Positions 53,378 through 61,217 of a stretch of DNA of 64,000 nucleotides are shown here, piece after piece. Below the pieces are notes generated by a model. The model had not been told where the DNA came from, searched no databases, and saw only the letters and a list, made by a program, of their open reading frames with translations. The position numbers and the translations under genes are program-made. Within the stretch, counting starts at the first letter, position 1, and each line of letters begins with the position of its first letter. Origin of the DNA: Pedobacter metabolipauper (GTDB lineage Bacteria > Bacteroidota > Bacteroidia > Sphingobacteriales > Sphingobacteriaceae); assembly GCF_004362715.1 (NCBI RefSeq), contig NZ_SNYC01000003.1:373601-437600 (forward strand), in the 5' to 3' direction.

Positions 53378-54184
53378 ATGAAAATCTTTGATCACGTTTC
53401 GGGGAGTTATCTTGACCATCAAGGCGCAAGAATTTACTACGAAGTTGCTGGCAATCCGGATGGTCCGGTTCTTTTAGTTATCCATGGCGGCTTTGGTCAC
53501 CTCAGAAATTTCAATTACATTATTCCTGAATTATTTAGCCACTATAAGGTGATCGGAATGGATACCCGGGGGCATGGGAAATCTACTTGTGGCGGTAATG
53601 GGTTGAGTTACGAGCTGATTCAGCAGGATGCAGAAAAGATCATTGCACTCCTTGAGGTTAAAACCTTATGTATTATGGGCTTTAATGATGGAGGTACTGT
53701 TGCGTACCGTTTGGCTGCCAAAGCCAAATTGTTTACTGTAGAAAAGATAGTGACCATTAGTTCGCGCTGGCGATTAAAAGATGCGGAAGACTGTGAAGAG
53801 TTGCTTAGAGGGATTAACTCTGGTGATTATAAGTCTAAATTTCCAGGTATCTATGATTTGTACCAGTTACAGAACCCGGAACCCGATTTTGAATCTTTTG
53901 CGGAAGACCTGATCCGGATGTGGTTTGATGCGGAACCCAGCGGATATCCGGACGAAAACGTGAATGCAATCGGTTGCCCTTTACTCATGATCAGGGGAGA
54001 GAAAGATCTTATATTGACACAGGAAAGCGGATCGGAACTGGTTGCCCTGCTAAAAAATGGAAAGCTGGTCAGCATTCCATCTGCCGGCCACCAGGTATTT
54101 AGCGACCAGCCAGAGTTGTTTAATAACGTCGTATATGATTTTTTACGTCCGGCACCTTTATCTAATAGGGTTGTTCAGTCCTAA
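53378..54184 (+). CDS. Alpha/beta hydrolase fold protein with nucleophile replaced by Asn
   Basis: 268 residues. The fold is evident: oxyanion HGGFGHLRNF, DTRGHGKST, the elbow, then GEKDLI (acid) and AGHQVF (His). The nucleophile elbow reads GFNDGG, with N103 where relatives usually have Ser (GFSDGG); AAT at 53684-53686 differs from AGT by one base. The protein may be inactive, use another residue, or serve as a binder. It is convergent with the FGE gene and has a 223-base AT-rich promoter region before it. Confidence 0.85.
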   Translation: MKIFDHVSGSYLDHQGARIYYEVAGNPDGPVLLVIHGGFGHLRNFNYIIPELFSHYKVIGMDTRGHGKSTCGGNGLSYELIQQDAEKIIALLEVKTLCIMGFNDGGTVAYRLAAKAKLFTVEKIVTISSRWRLKDAEDCEELLRGINSGDYKSKFPGIYDLYQLQNPEPDFESFAEDLIRMWFDAEPSGYPDENVNAIGCPLLMIRGEKDLILTQESGSELVALLKNGKLVSIPSAGHQVFSDQPELFNNVVYDFLRPAPLSNRVVQS

Positions 54185-54202
54185 TGATCTGTTTGGATTT
54201 AT

Positions 54203-55300
54203 TTATTTTGGGTTAATGCTACTGGCGCATCTAAAACCAAGATTGTTGCTGGCACTGCTTACTTCTCCTTTGCCGCGGCTGCCAGAGATATACCGTTCAC
54301 AATAATCCGGATTACATAGAAATGAGGCACCCCGCTGTACGCGTTTAACCATTCCTGGCTCTTCCGGGTCATAACTCTCAGCCGGCCCCTTTGGGTTGTT
54401 TGCGGGACTGACCGCATAATAATCCGGCCGGTAAAAATCTGAACACCATTCCCAAACATTACCATCCATATCGTAAAGACCGTATGCATTGGCTGGAAAG
54501 GATTTGACCGGTGCGGCACCAATAAAGCCATCTTCGCCGGTATTGGTAACCGGGAATTTTCCCTGGTAAATATTTGCCTGCCAGCGCCCGCCGGGTTTTA
54601 ATGCATCACCCCAATAATATTTGCGGCCTGCTTGTTTTGCCCGTGCAGCATATTCCCATTCTGCTTCTGTAGGCAAACGTTTTCCTGCCCATTTGGCGTA
54701 GGCTTCGGCATCTTCATAAGATACATGAACTACCGGCTCTTGTTCTTTTCCTTGGATACTGCTTTGTGGTCCGGATGGATGTTTCCAGTCTGCACCGTTA
54801 ACATATTGCCACCATTGCAGGTAATTGTCCAGGTTAACGCTCTTTTTAGGAGGTGTGAATACTGCCGAACCTGGTTTTAGTTTATCCGCAGGCACACCAG
54901 GATAGTCTGCCGGGTTTAATGGTCTTTCCGCAACGGTTTGGTAACCTGTGCTTTTTACAAACCGGCTAAACTGCGCATTGGTTACTTCATGCTCATCGAT
55001 CCAGAAATCGTTTACCGTTACCTTATGGATTGGCTGGGCATCTGTAAAATCTGCACTGCCCATTTGGAAGGTGCCGCCTTTGATGTGCTTCATGGATACG
55101 CCATCAGACCCATTTGCGGTTAGGGTATCTTTGACATCAAATATAGCCCTTGCGCGGGACGGCATTCCGTCTGACGCACAAACAGCCACTTTAGCATTTA
55201 ACTTTGCATTGTCTTCCTTTTTTTTTGACGTGCAGGAAGACACTGCGATCAGCAGGCTGAAAACTATTGCGGTATGTTTTTGATTAAAGAAGGACTCCAT
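54203..55300 (-). CDS. Formylglycine-generating enzyme (FGE/SUMF1), lipoprotein
   Basis: 365 residues. The signal ends in AVSSC with C23 as the lipidated residue, so the enzyme is outside the cytoplasm. The FGE core is complete: GGTFQMGSADF, RLPTEAEWEYAAR, NAYGLYDMDGNVWEWC, and the catalytic C329-x4-C334 (FLCNPDYC), followed by SSASNNLGFRC as in eukaryotic FGE. The true enzyme oxidises a Cys in sulfatases to formylglycine with copper and O2. No sulfatase gene is in this window, so clients are elsewhere. Confidence 0.92.
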   Translation of the reverse strand: MESFFNQKHTAIVFSLLIAVSSCTSKKKEDNAKLNAKVAVCASDGMPSRARAIFDVKDTLTANGSDGVSMKHIKGGTFQMGSADFTDAQPIHKVTVNDFWIDEHEVTNAQFSRFVKSTGYQTVAERPLNPADYPGVPADKLKPGSAVFTPPKKSVNLDNYLQWWQYVNGADWKHPSGPQSSIQGKEQEPVVHVSYEDAEAYAKWAGKRLPTEAEWEYAARAKQAGRKYYWGDALKPGGRWQANIYQGKFPVTNTGEDGFIGAAPVKSFPANAYGLYDMDGNVWEWCSDFYRPDYYAVSPANNPKGPAESYDPEEPGMVKRVQRGASFLCNPDYCERYISGSRGKGEVSSASNNLGFRCASSINPK

Positions 55301-55486
55301 TAAAACAAATATAAGAACCCAATGATTAAAAGCGGTTAACAGGGATCAGATTTATGGTAAATACTCATTTCTGCAATATATTTTAATCTTGTCAAAATGT
55401 TGATAATGAGATCAAAACAAAGTTTTTTTTATGTAGAGAATAGGTGATATATTTATGTAATATAGAGCCTGCTAAACCTATTCTTT

Positions 55487-56137
55487 ATGATCAATACGTA
55501 CATTACACAACAAATAAATACACGCTATCGTGTAAATACGCTGAAATTAAGTAGTGTTCATGAGGATGATGCTTCAGGTTCCTATACGTATGCACATTAC
55601 TTAAAATGGGATTTGGTAGCGCGGGCAGAACTGATTCGGGGTAAACGCTATAAAATGAACGGTACGGCTTCCTTACATCAGCGGGTTTCAAGAGAAATAA
55701 ATTGGGAATTATATAATTATTTAGCCAATAAACCTTATGAACTTTTTGCCGCACCATTTGATGTGCGCCTTTGCGGTAAATCTGATTCAGACCAGGAGAT
55801 CCTTACCGTTGTACAGCCTGATCTCTGTATTATTGGTGATCCCTGTAAAGTAGATGAAAAGGGTTGCCTTGGTGCTCCGGATATTATTATCGAGATCTTA
55901 TCAGCCGGCCATATGAAGCACGATCTGCAGGTTAAATACAAACTATACCAGGAGTTTAAGGTTCCTGAATATTGGATCATTAATCCTTTTAAAAGCTCCC
56001 TGTTAAAGTACAGCCTTAAAAAGAACGGGTTATATGATGCCGGGCAGCTGTACACCATGGTTGATGTATTCAAATCCGATCTCCTTCCGGGTTTTAGCTT
56101 AAACCTGCAGCAGATATTTAGCAGGGTTAAGCATTAG
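55487..56137 (+). CDS. Uma2-family endonuclease (DUF820)
   Basis: 216 residues with the PD-(D/E)xK nuclease core: VQPDLCIIGD, then APDIIIEILSAGH and VKYKLYQEFKVPEYWIINP. Acid residues in PDL and IIIEILS are the metal ligands. The family is abundant in cyanobacteria, and its role is not settled. It stands alone, convergent with the sigma factor gene. Confidence 0.87.
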   Translation: MINTYITQQINTRYRVNTLKLSSVHEDDASGSYTYAHYLKWDLVARAELIRGKRYKMNGTASLHQRVSREINWELYNYLANKPYELFAAPFDVRLCGKSDSDQEILTVVQPDLCIIGDPCKVDEKGCLGAPDIIIEILSAGHMKHDLQVKYKLYQEFKVPEYWIINPFKSSLLKYSLKKNGLYDAGQLYTMVDVFKSDLLPGFSLNLQQIFSRVKH

Positions 56138-56148
56138 CCTTTTATGGT

Positions 56149-56718
56149 TTAGAATTTCTTTCTTAATTCTTTTATCGCCAGTCTGATTTTAGTTTTGATG
56201 GTACCCAGTGGAATATTTAGCATTTCTGAAACTTCAACCTGGGTATATCCCTTAAAATAAACAAGATCAAGGATCTGAAAATGATCCGGACTGAGTACTT
56301 TAACCAGATCTTTGATGCCAATGGTATCTGTATTAAATACGACTTTCTTTTGCGCATTTATTTCTTCTGTATACCCGTTCAGGCTGATGTTGCTATTGGA
56401 TCGTCTAAAGGACTTAGAGCGGTAAACATCGATGGCATGGTTGCGGGCTATGGTTGACATCCAGGTAAAGAGCTTGCTTTTATTTGGATCATAGGAACCA
56501 GCATTATTCCATATCTTAACAAATACTTCCTGTAAAACATCTTCGGCTTCTTCGTCGTCCAATAATCTAACGATCATACCGTATAAAGGAGCGGAATACC
56601 GATCGTAGATCGCTTTTAGCGCAATTTGATCCTGGTTTTTTAATGCAGCTACCAGTTTTTCTTCTGTACGGAACAGTTTGTAATATGATTTCAAGTTTCC
56701 CATCTTCGAACGTTTCAA
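56149..56718 (-). CDS. ECF-type RNA polymerase sigma factor
   Basis: 189 residues (start at 56718 or 56703). Region 2 covers LKAIYDRYSAPLYGMIVRLLDDEEAEDVLQEVFVKIW, and region 4 the helix-turn-helix VEVSEMLNIPLGTIKTKIRLAIKELR. No anti-sigma gene adjoins it, unlike the second sigma factor of this window. It is preceded by a 216-base AT-rich gap. Confidence 0.92.
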   Translation of the reverse strand: MKRSKMGNLKSYYKLFRTEEKLVAALKNQDQIALKAIYDRYSAPLYGMIVRLLDDEEAEDVLQEVFVKIWNNAGSYDPNKSKLFTWMSTIARNHAIDVYRSKSFRRSNSNISLNGYTEEINAQKKVVFNTDTIGIKDLVKVLSPDHFQILDLVYFKGYTQVEVSEMLNIPLGTIKTKIRLAIKELRKKF

Positions 56719-56934
56719 GAGTTTATGATCTATATCGCAAATGCGAATAAATCTTAAATTACAATTGAGGTCGTAGGATACCTGAATAGAATAATTTTTT
56801 TATTGTTAGTTATTTTAAATAATTACTGATTCGAAGATAGTTGTATTTTATTAATATACAAAATAATTTTTCATTATTATATTCTATAATTTTGATATTA
56901 TTAATATTATTTTAGGATAATTTGTTAAGATTTA

Positions 56935-57345
56935 TTAATCTGTCATTTTGATCCATTCTTTGATTAGATGCTGTAAAGCCTCTTTTTTGACGGTTACATC
57001 GGCCACATCCTTTATGGTTATGATCTTTCTGCCATCTTTAGTATTAATTCCGGGTAAATTACCACTGTCTTTTATTTTTGCTCCGGTAGGGAAAACGAGT
57101 GTGATCTGATCGTTACGCAGGTTAAATACCACCAGGTCCCGCTTGTATGTTTTGGGGTCGAAAGGTTTCATATCACCGGTATAAAAATAGCTGGGACTAT
57201 TCCATTTGATCCGCTCATCAATTAAGGGATCTGTATTTAAGATGAGCTGACGGATGGTTTCAATGATTGCCGCTAATTCCGGAGCCAGCTTTTTAATATA
57301 TAGATCAACCCCTTCCGTATCATTGATATCTTTTGTCTTTACCAT
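56935..57345 (-). CDS. DUF1801 protein (YdhG-like)
   Basis: 136 residues with the DUF1801 pattern: TIRQLILNTDPLIDERIKWNSPSYFYTGDM, then KRDLVVFNLRNDQITLVFPTGAKI, and LIKEWIKMTD at the end. It is a soluble small alpha/beta domain found in bacterial proteins of unknown role. It is a single gene. Confidence 0.88.
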   Translation of the reverse strand: MVKTKDINDTEGVDLYIKKLAPELAAIIETIRQLILNTDPLIDERIKWNSPSYFYTGDMKPFDPKTYKRDLVVFNLRNDQITLVFPTGAKIKDSGNLPGINTKDGRKIITIKDVADVTVKKEALQHLIKEWIKMTD

Positions 57346-57435
57346 ATATTCAGATTTTATGATTCGATAAAAATAAGAAATAGGAACAGGTAAAACAGTG
57401 GGTGGTTATGACAAGGATAGGGGCTGATCAGGACA

Positions 57436-58050
57436 TTATCTGCTTCTGTTTGTGGCAATAATATACACCGCTTTGGTATTTCCTTTTATCGTTTTAACTT
57501 TTCCAAAAAGCCGGTCGCTGTCGAATTTATTGAAATAGGTAACTTTAACGCCTCCAACTGTTTTTACCTTTCCCTGTGGATCATGAATGTCAAACGTATT
57601 GTAATAGGTCAGTTTGATTGCGCCAATTGTTTTCAGGTTGCCGGGCTGATCATGGATATCAAATGTATTATAATAGGTAAACTTGATGTCTCCAATGGAT
57701 TTGATATTGCCGGGCTTATCGTGAATGTCAAATGTACTGTAATAATCGATCTTTAGCTTTCCGATCGATTTAAGCTTTCCAGCTTTGTCTTTATCGAAGT
57801 CGCCATAGTATTCAAATTGTTTATCTCTTGAATAATCCACGTCGTTATATTCCCGGCCGTCATAAGTGTCTGCCGAAATTAGCTCTCCAGAGCCACTGAT
57901 CATTACGACCGTATTGCTATCGATAACCAATTCTACCGATCGGATTCCCTTGCCATGATCTGAAATGATGAATTTGGCGCTGGTGATGCGCTGCGCTTTA
58001 CCCAACAGGCTACAGCCTATTAATGCAAAAATTAGAAATGTGTGTTTCAT
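57436..58050 (-). CDS. Exported protein with 23-residue tandem repeats
   Basis: 204 residues. A signal peptide (MKHTFLIFALIGCSLLG) is followed by a region with FIISDHGKGIRSVELVID. Four 23-residue units then occupy residues 91-182 (pattern GKLKSIG-x-LK and YYNTFDIHD), with a short fifth to 191. The regular G-x-I/V-K-T-I-G and Y-F/Y-N-x-F pattern suggests stacked beta hairpins. The function is unknown; surface display is likely. Confidence 0.8.
   Translation of the reverse strand: MKHTFLIFALIGCSLLGKAQRITSAKFIISDHGKGIRSVELVIDSNTVVMISGSGELISADTYDGREYNDVDYSRDKQFEYYGDFDKDKAGKLKSIGKLKIDYYSTFDIHDKPGNIKSIGDIKFTYYNTFDIHDQPGNLKTIGAIKLTYYNTFDIHDPQGKVKTVGGVKVTYFNKFDSDRLFGKVKTIKGNTKAVYIIATNRSR
57505..57780 (-). 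repeat. 69-bp coding tandem repeat (4 units)
   Basis: Four 69-bp units encode the 23-residue repeats of the protein above. The middle two share NTFDIHD and TIG/SIG, and the last is more diverged (NKFDSDR). Confidence 0.85.
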
Positions 58051-58325
58051 ATTTGTGTGTGTTTACTTAACCTGTACTAAGCTATATAAAAATTGAGCCG
58101 GTTTTTGCAGGTTCAATTAAAACCATAGAATTAATAAGTAACATTTTTAAAGCTGCTTCTTATTGAGGATTCTGAGTTCTGATTAAATAAGTACACTGCA
58201 CACAGATTATTAATGATTATGTTTAGTTTAGAGAAATTTTACGCCAGGCTAATTTCTATGAAAAGATATTATACAGCGTTTACGCTTTTACAATCATAGA
58301 TATATTGCCGCTTATTAATCACCTC

Positions 58326-59429
58326 ATGTTAAAAACTTTAAAACCAAACTTTTCGACTTTAGATGGTATTCGCGGCATTGCTGCATTCTATGTTGTGATT
58401 AATCATTGCAGGGGACATTTATTAATTGGAGGGGGTGAATTAGCTAAAATAAAGCCTGTTGCTGAATGGACAATGCTGGAAAAAGTTTATTATACCCTAT
58501 TGCAAGCTACCGCATTAGGATCTGAGTTTGTCATTTTATTCTTTGTATTGTCTGGCTTTTCTATTGCTTATTCACTTAGAAATCAACAGGCGTTAAAAAG
58601 CTTTTATTTAAAGCGTTTCATTAGGCTTTATCCGCCATATATAGCCGCACTAATTTGGGCCGCATTTACATATCATATGATTGATAAATATTTTCATGCG
58701 CTTAACGGGGAAAGTATTTCAGTCTTTGAGGACTTTAATACAACCATTAGAAATCTATTTTACATAACAACGGGTGATTATATTGGTCAATTTTGGTCCC
58801 TAATTCATGAGGTATTCTTCTACTTGCTGGTGCCATTTGCCTTACTGAAAAAGAGGTGGTATTATATAGCCTCTGTAGTGTTATATTTAGTCGGGATATT
58901 TATTCCTGTTGATTTCCAATACTTAAATAAGTTTACAGAATTTTTATTAAAATATAATATCTATTTCACGGTTGGGGTTTATCTGTACTACAATTATGAC
59001 AGCTTTAAAAAGTATTTTTTGATATCAAAGAGCTATGTCTTTTACGGGATTTTGTGTTTCTTGTTCGGTTTAGAAGTCATTTTGAATTATCTTATTGATA
59101 TCAATGAGATCAGCTTTTTTATCGCATCAATTGCATCAATTCTATTGATCGTTAATTTCCTGGAAAAGAACATCACCAATATGGTCATTCGAAAATTAGG
59201 CGAAATGAGTTATACAATTTATATTATCCATTTTGCAAGTATGTATATTTTCTATCTGATCCTGCTAAAAGTTGGGGTAACGAAAGATGTTGATAAGATT
59301 ATGGTTTGGTGGGTATGGCCCACTGGCGTTGTATTCTGCCTGATTACAGCAATTCCTTTTTATTATCTAATTGAAAAAAACACCAAGAAGATACTTGAGT
59401 ATTTGAGAAAGGATAAACAGAGCAGTTGA
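58326..59429 (+). CDS. Acyltransferase-3 family membrane protein
   Basis: 367 residues from the ATG at 58326; a TTG at 58305 is less likely. About ten membrane helices with the acyltransferase-3 features: LDGIRGIAAFYVVINHCRGH at the N-terminus (catalytic His) and FFVLSGFSIAYSLR. It acetylates cell-surface glycans or related metabolites from a cytosolic acyl donor. It is a single gene with a 72-base gap to the sigma factor. Confidence 0.9.
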   Translation: MLKTLKPNFSTLDGIRGIAAFYVVINHCRGHLLIGGGELAKIKPVAEWTMLEKVYYTLLQATALGSEFVILFFVLSGFSIAYSLRNQQALKSFYLKRFIRLYPPYIAALIWAAFTYHMIDKYFHALNGESISVFEDFNTTIRNLFYITTGDYIGQFWSLIHEVFFYLLVPFALLKKRWYYIASVVLYLVGIFIPVDFQYLNKFTEFLLKYNIYFTVGVYLYYNYDSFKKYFLISKSYVFYGILCFLFGLEVILNYLIDINEISFFIASIASILLIVNFLEKNITNMVIRKLGEMSYTIYIIHFASMYIFYLILLKVGVTKDVDKIMVWWVWPTGVVFCLITAIPFYYLIEKNTKKILEYLRKDKQSS

Positions 59430-59489
59430 TTTAATTTATTTCACTCAATTACGAGATGAAGATTTAACATCTTGTTCACATTGTAGTTT

Positions 59490-59497
59490 TAATTTTG
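59490..59497 (+). promoter_or_regulatory. Candidate -7 element TAATTTTG
   Basis: Matches TAnnTTTG four bases before the ATG of the ECF sigma gene (59502). A TTG lies at 59473, 14 bases upstream, a short spacing. The closeness to the start would give a nearly leaderless mRNA. Confidence 0.3.
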
Positions 59498-59501
59498 GGG
59501 C

Positions 59502-60068
59502 ATGCTTATAAACGGTAGGAATGATGAAGAGTTGGTTCAGCACTTAAAAGACGGAGATGCTGCTGCCTACGATTTACTGTACGAAAAGTACTGGAAAAAA
59601 CTCTACATCCAGGCTGTTAACCGTATTAAGGATGAAGAAGCCGCAAAGGATATTATCCAATCGGTATTTATCAACCTTTGGGAGCGTAGAGAAAATATTA
59701 ATATCAGCAGCAGCCTGGAGCAGTTCCTGTCCGGCGCTGTTAAATTACAAGTGCTTAATTTTTTCCGGACTGAAAAAGCGGAAGGCAAGTTAATGGACCA
59801 TACGCTTCAAAAACTTGAAGCTGCATCTGTATCTATCCATGAGTTATCTGATTATCTGGATCTTGAACATTTGATTGATGCAGAAGTTAAAAAACTGCCC
59901 GAAAACATGAGGCATGCTTATTTGCTGCGCCATGAACTATTGTCCACTTCTGAGATTGCCCAAAAGCTGAATCTTGCTGAACAAACCGTCTCTAATCACA
60001 TTTCTGAAGCCATGAGACGCATCAGAATGCGTGTTAAAGATAAATTCCCTGAACGTTCGATTAGTTAA
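59502..60068 (+). CDS. ECF sigma factor of a SusC/FecR locus
   Basis: 188 residues. Region 2 has AAYDLLYEKYWKKLYIQAVNRIKDEEAAKDIIQSVFINLWERR and region 4 ELLSTSEIAQKLNLAEQTVSNHISEAMRRIR. With the FecR-type anti-sigma and SusC-type transporter that follow, it forms the trans-envelope signalling triad typical of Bacteroidota polysaccharide or siderophore uptake systems. It likely directs transcription of the transporter operon when the substrate is bound outside. Confidence 0.95.
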   Translation: MLINGRNDEELVQHLKDGDAAAYDLLYEKYWKKLYIQAVNRIKDEEAAKDIIQSVFINLWERRENINISSSLEQFLSGAVKLQVLNFFRTEKAEGKLMDHTLQKLEAASVSIHELSDYLDLEHLIDAEVKKLPENMRHAYLLRHELLSTSEIAQKLNLAEQTVSNHISEAMRRIRMRVKDKFPERSIS

Positions 60069-60138
60069 CAGAAGCTTAACAATTATTAAAAGTAGTTTCT
60101 GCCCTTAGCGGGTACTTGTATTAAAAGAAGTACTAGTT

Positions 60139-61107
60139 TTGAAAGCAGATCAGTTTAAAGAGTTATTAGCACGTTATGCCGCTGGAACGGCAAATGATAA
60201 AGACAGGAAGATTATTGACTCCTGGTACGACAGCTATGACGATGATACTGCTTTAACTGAATTTCAGGATGCTGGTCAGGAATCGATGATTAAAGCACAA
60301 ATGCAGGAGATTATCCAGGCCAAACGTAATACTGAAATCTTTGCTCCGAAACTGTCTCTCAGACCCTATTATAAATATGCTGCCATTGTAACGCTGCTGA
60401 TCCCTGCCTTATTCTTTTCAAGGTCTATTTTCAAAAGGACCGATGCCGTTAAAGAACTGCCGGATGCATTTGATGTCTATCTGACACACTATGGTGAATA
60501 TAAAAAGTTAACGTTGCCTGACCATTCTGTGGTTCACTTAAACCCGAACACTACCCTGCGTATTTCACAATCTTTTGGGGACAGGATTCAAAGGAATGTA
60601 TATCTGGACCAGGGTGAGGCTTTCTTTGAAGTAGCTAAAGATCCTGCCCATCCTTTTATTGTCCACACGGCAAAACTATATACCAAAGTACTGGGTACAA
60701 AATTCGCTGTGCACACACAGCCTAAGGGGCTTACAGAAGTTAGTGTGAGCGAGGGCAAGGTAGAAGTGGGTAACAGTAAAACTGTTTTCGACGCCTTACT
60801 GCCCGGTAAAAAGTTACGGTACTACTCAAATGATAACCATTGGAAGGTATCGGACTTTTCTACAAATGCACACAATCAATGGTTTGAACAGGTGGTTAAC
60901 CTGGACCATGCCACCTTTGATGAACTGGCCAGCCGCATGAAGATCATCTACGGGGTACAACTTCGTACCAATGCCGCTAAAACGGATGCTTATATATACA
61001 ATATGCAGATCCGCTCGTCGAGATCATTGGATAAAACCTTAAAGATAATCTGTTCAATTCACGAAAATAAATACAGGAGGACCAGTAATGAGGTAGTGAT
61101 CTACTAA
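60139..61107 (+). CDS. FecR-type anti-sigma factor
   Basis: 322 residues starting at a TTG (60139). A cytoplasmic N-terminal domain (1-70) is followed by one membrane helix (about 75-95, KYAAIVTLLIPALFF). The periplasmic FecR domain shows LPDHSVVHLNPNTTLR, then QGEAFFEVAKDPAHPFIVHT, TKVLGTKFAVHTQP and VSVSEGKVEVGN. The C-terminal DUF4974-like part is FDELASRMKIIYGVQLRT. It relays the transporter's state to the sigma factor. Confidence 0.94.
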   Translation: MKADQFKELLARYAAGTANDKDRKIIDSWYDSYDDDTALTEFQDAGQESMIKAQMQEIIQAKRNTEIFAPKLSLRPYYKYAAIVTLLIPALFFSRSIFKRTDAVKELPDAFDVYLTHYGEYKKLTLPDHSVVHLNPNTTLRISQSFGDRIQRNVYLDQGEAFFEVAKDPAHPFIVHTAKLYTKVLGTKFAVHTQPKGLTEVSVSEGKVEVGNSKTVFDALLPGKKLRYYSNDNHWKVSDFSTNAHNQWFEQVVNLDHATFDELASRMKIIYGVQLRTNAAKTDAYIYNMQIRSSRSLDKTLKIICSIHENKYRRTSNEVVIY

Positions 61108-61117
61108 AATAAAAAAA

Positions 61118-61138
61118 CCGGATCTGCAGCAGACCCGG
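61118..61138. terminator. Hairpin between fecR and susC, orientation odd
   Basis: CCGG-A-TCTG / CAGA-C-CCGG pairs 8 of 9 with a CAG loop, preceded by a run of A. The U-tract lies on the minus side, so it would work as a terminator leftward, where no gene is seen. As a plus-strand element it may be an attenuator or processing site in the fecR-susC message. Confidence 0.35.
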
Positions 61139-61217
61139 CATGTAATTCAACAGAAATAGCTTGAGACCCTCTTCCGTTGGATCCTAATCAATTTTATTAA
61201 TCAATTATATCAAATAT

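Noticed and set aside
61118..61138. A leftward gene ending at the hairpin
   Set aside because: No leftward ORF with any protein-like character lies to its right; the susC frame is unmistakable.
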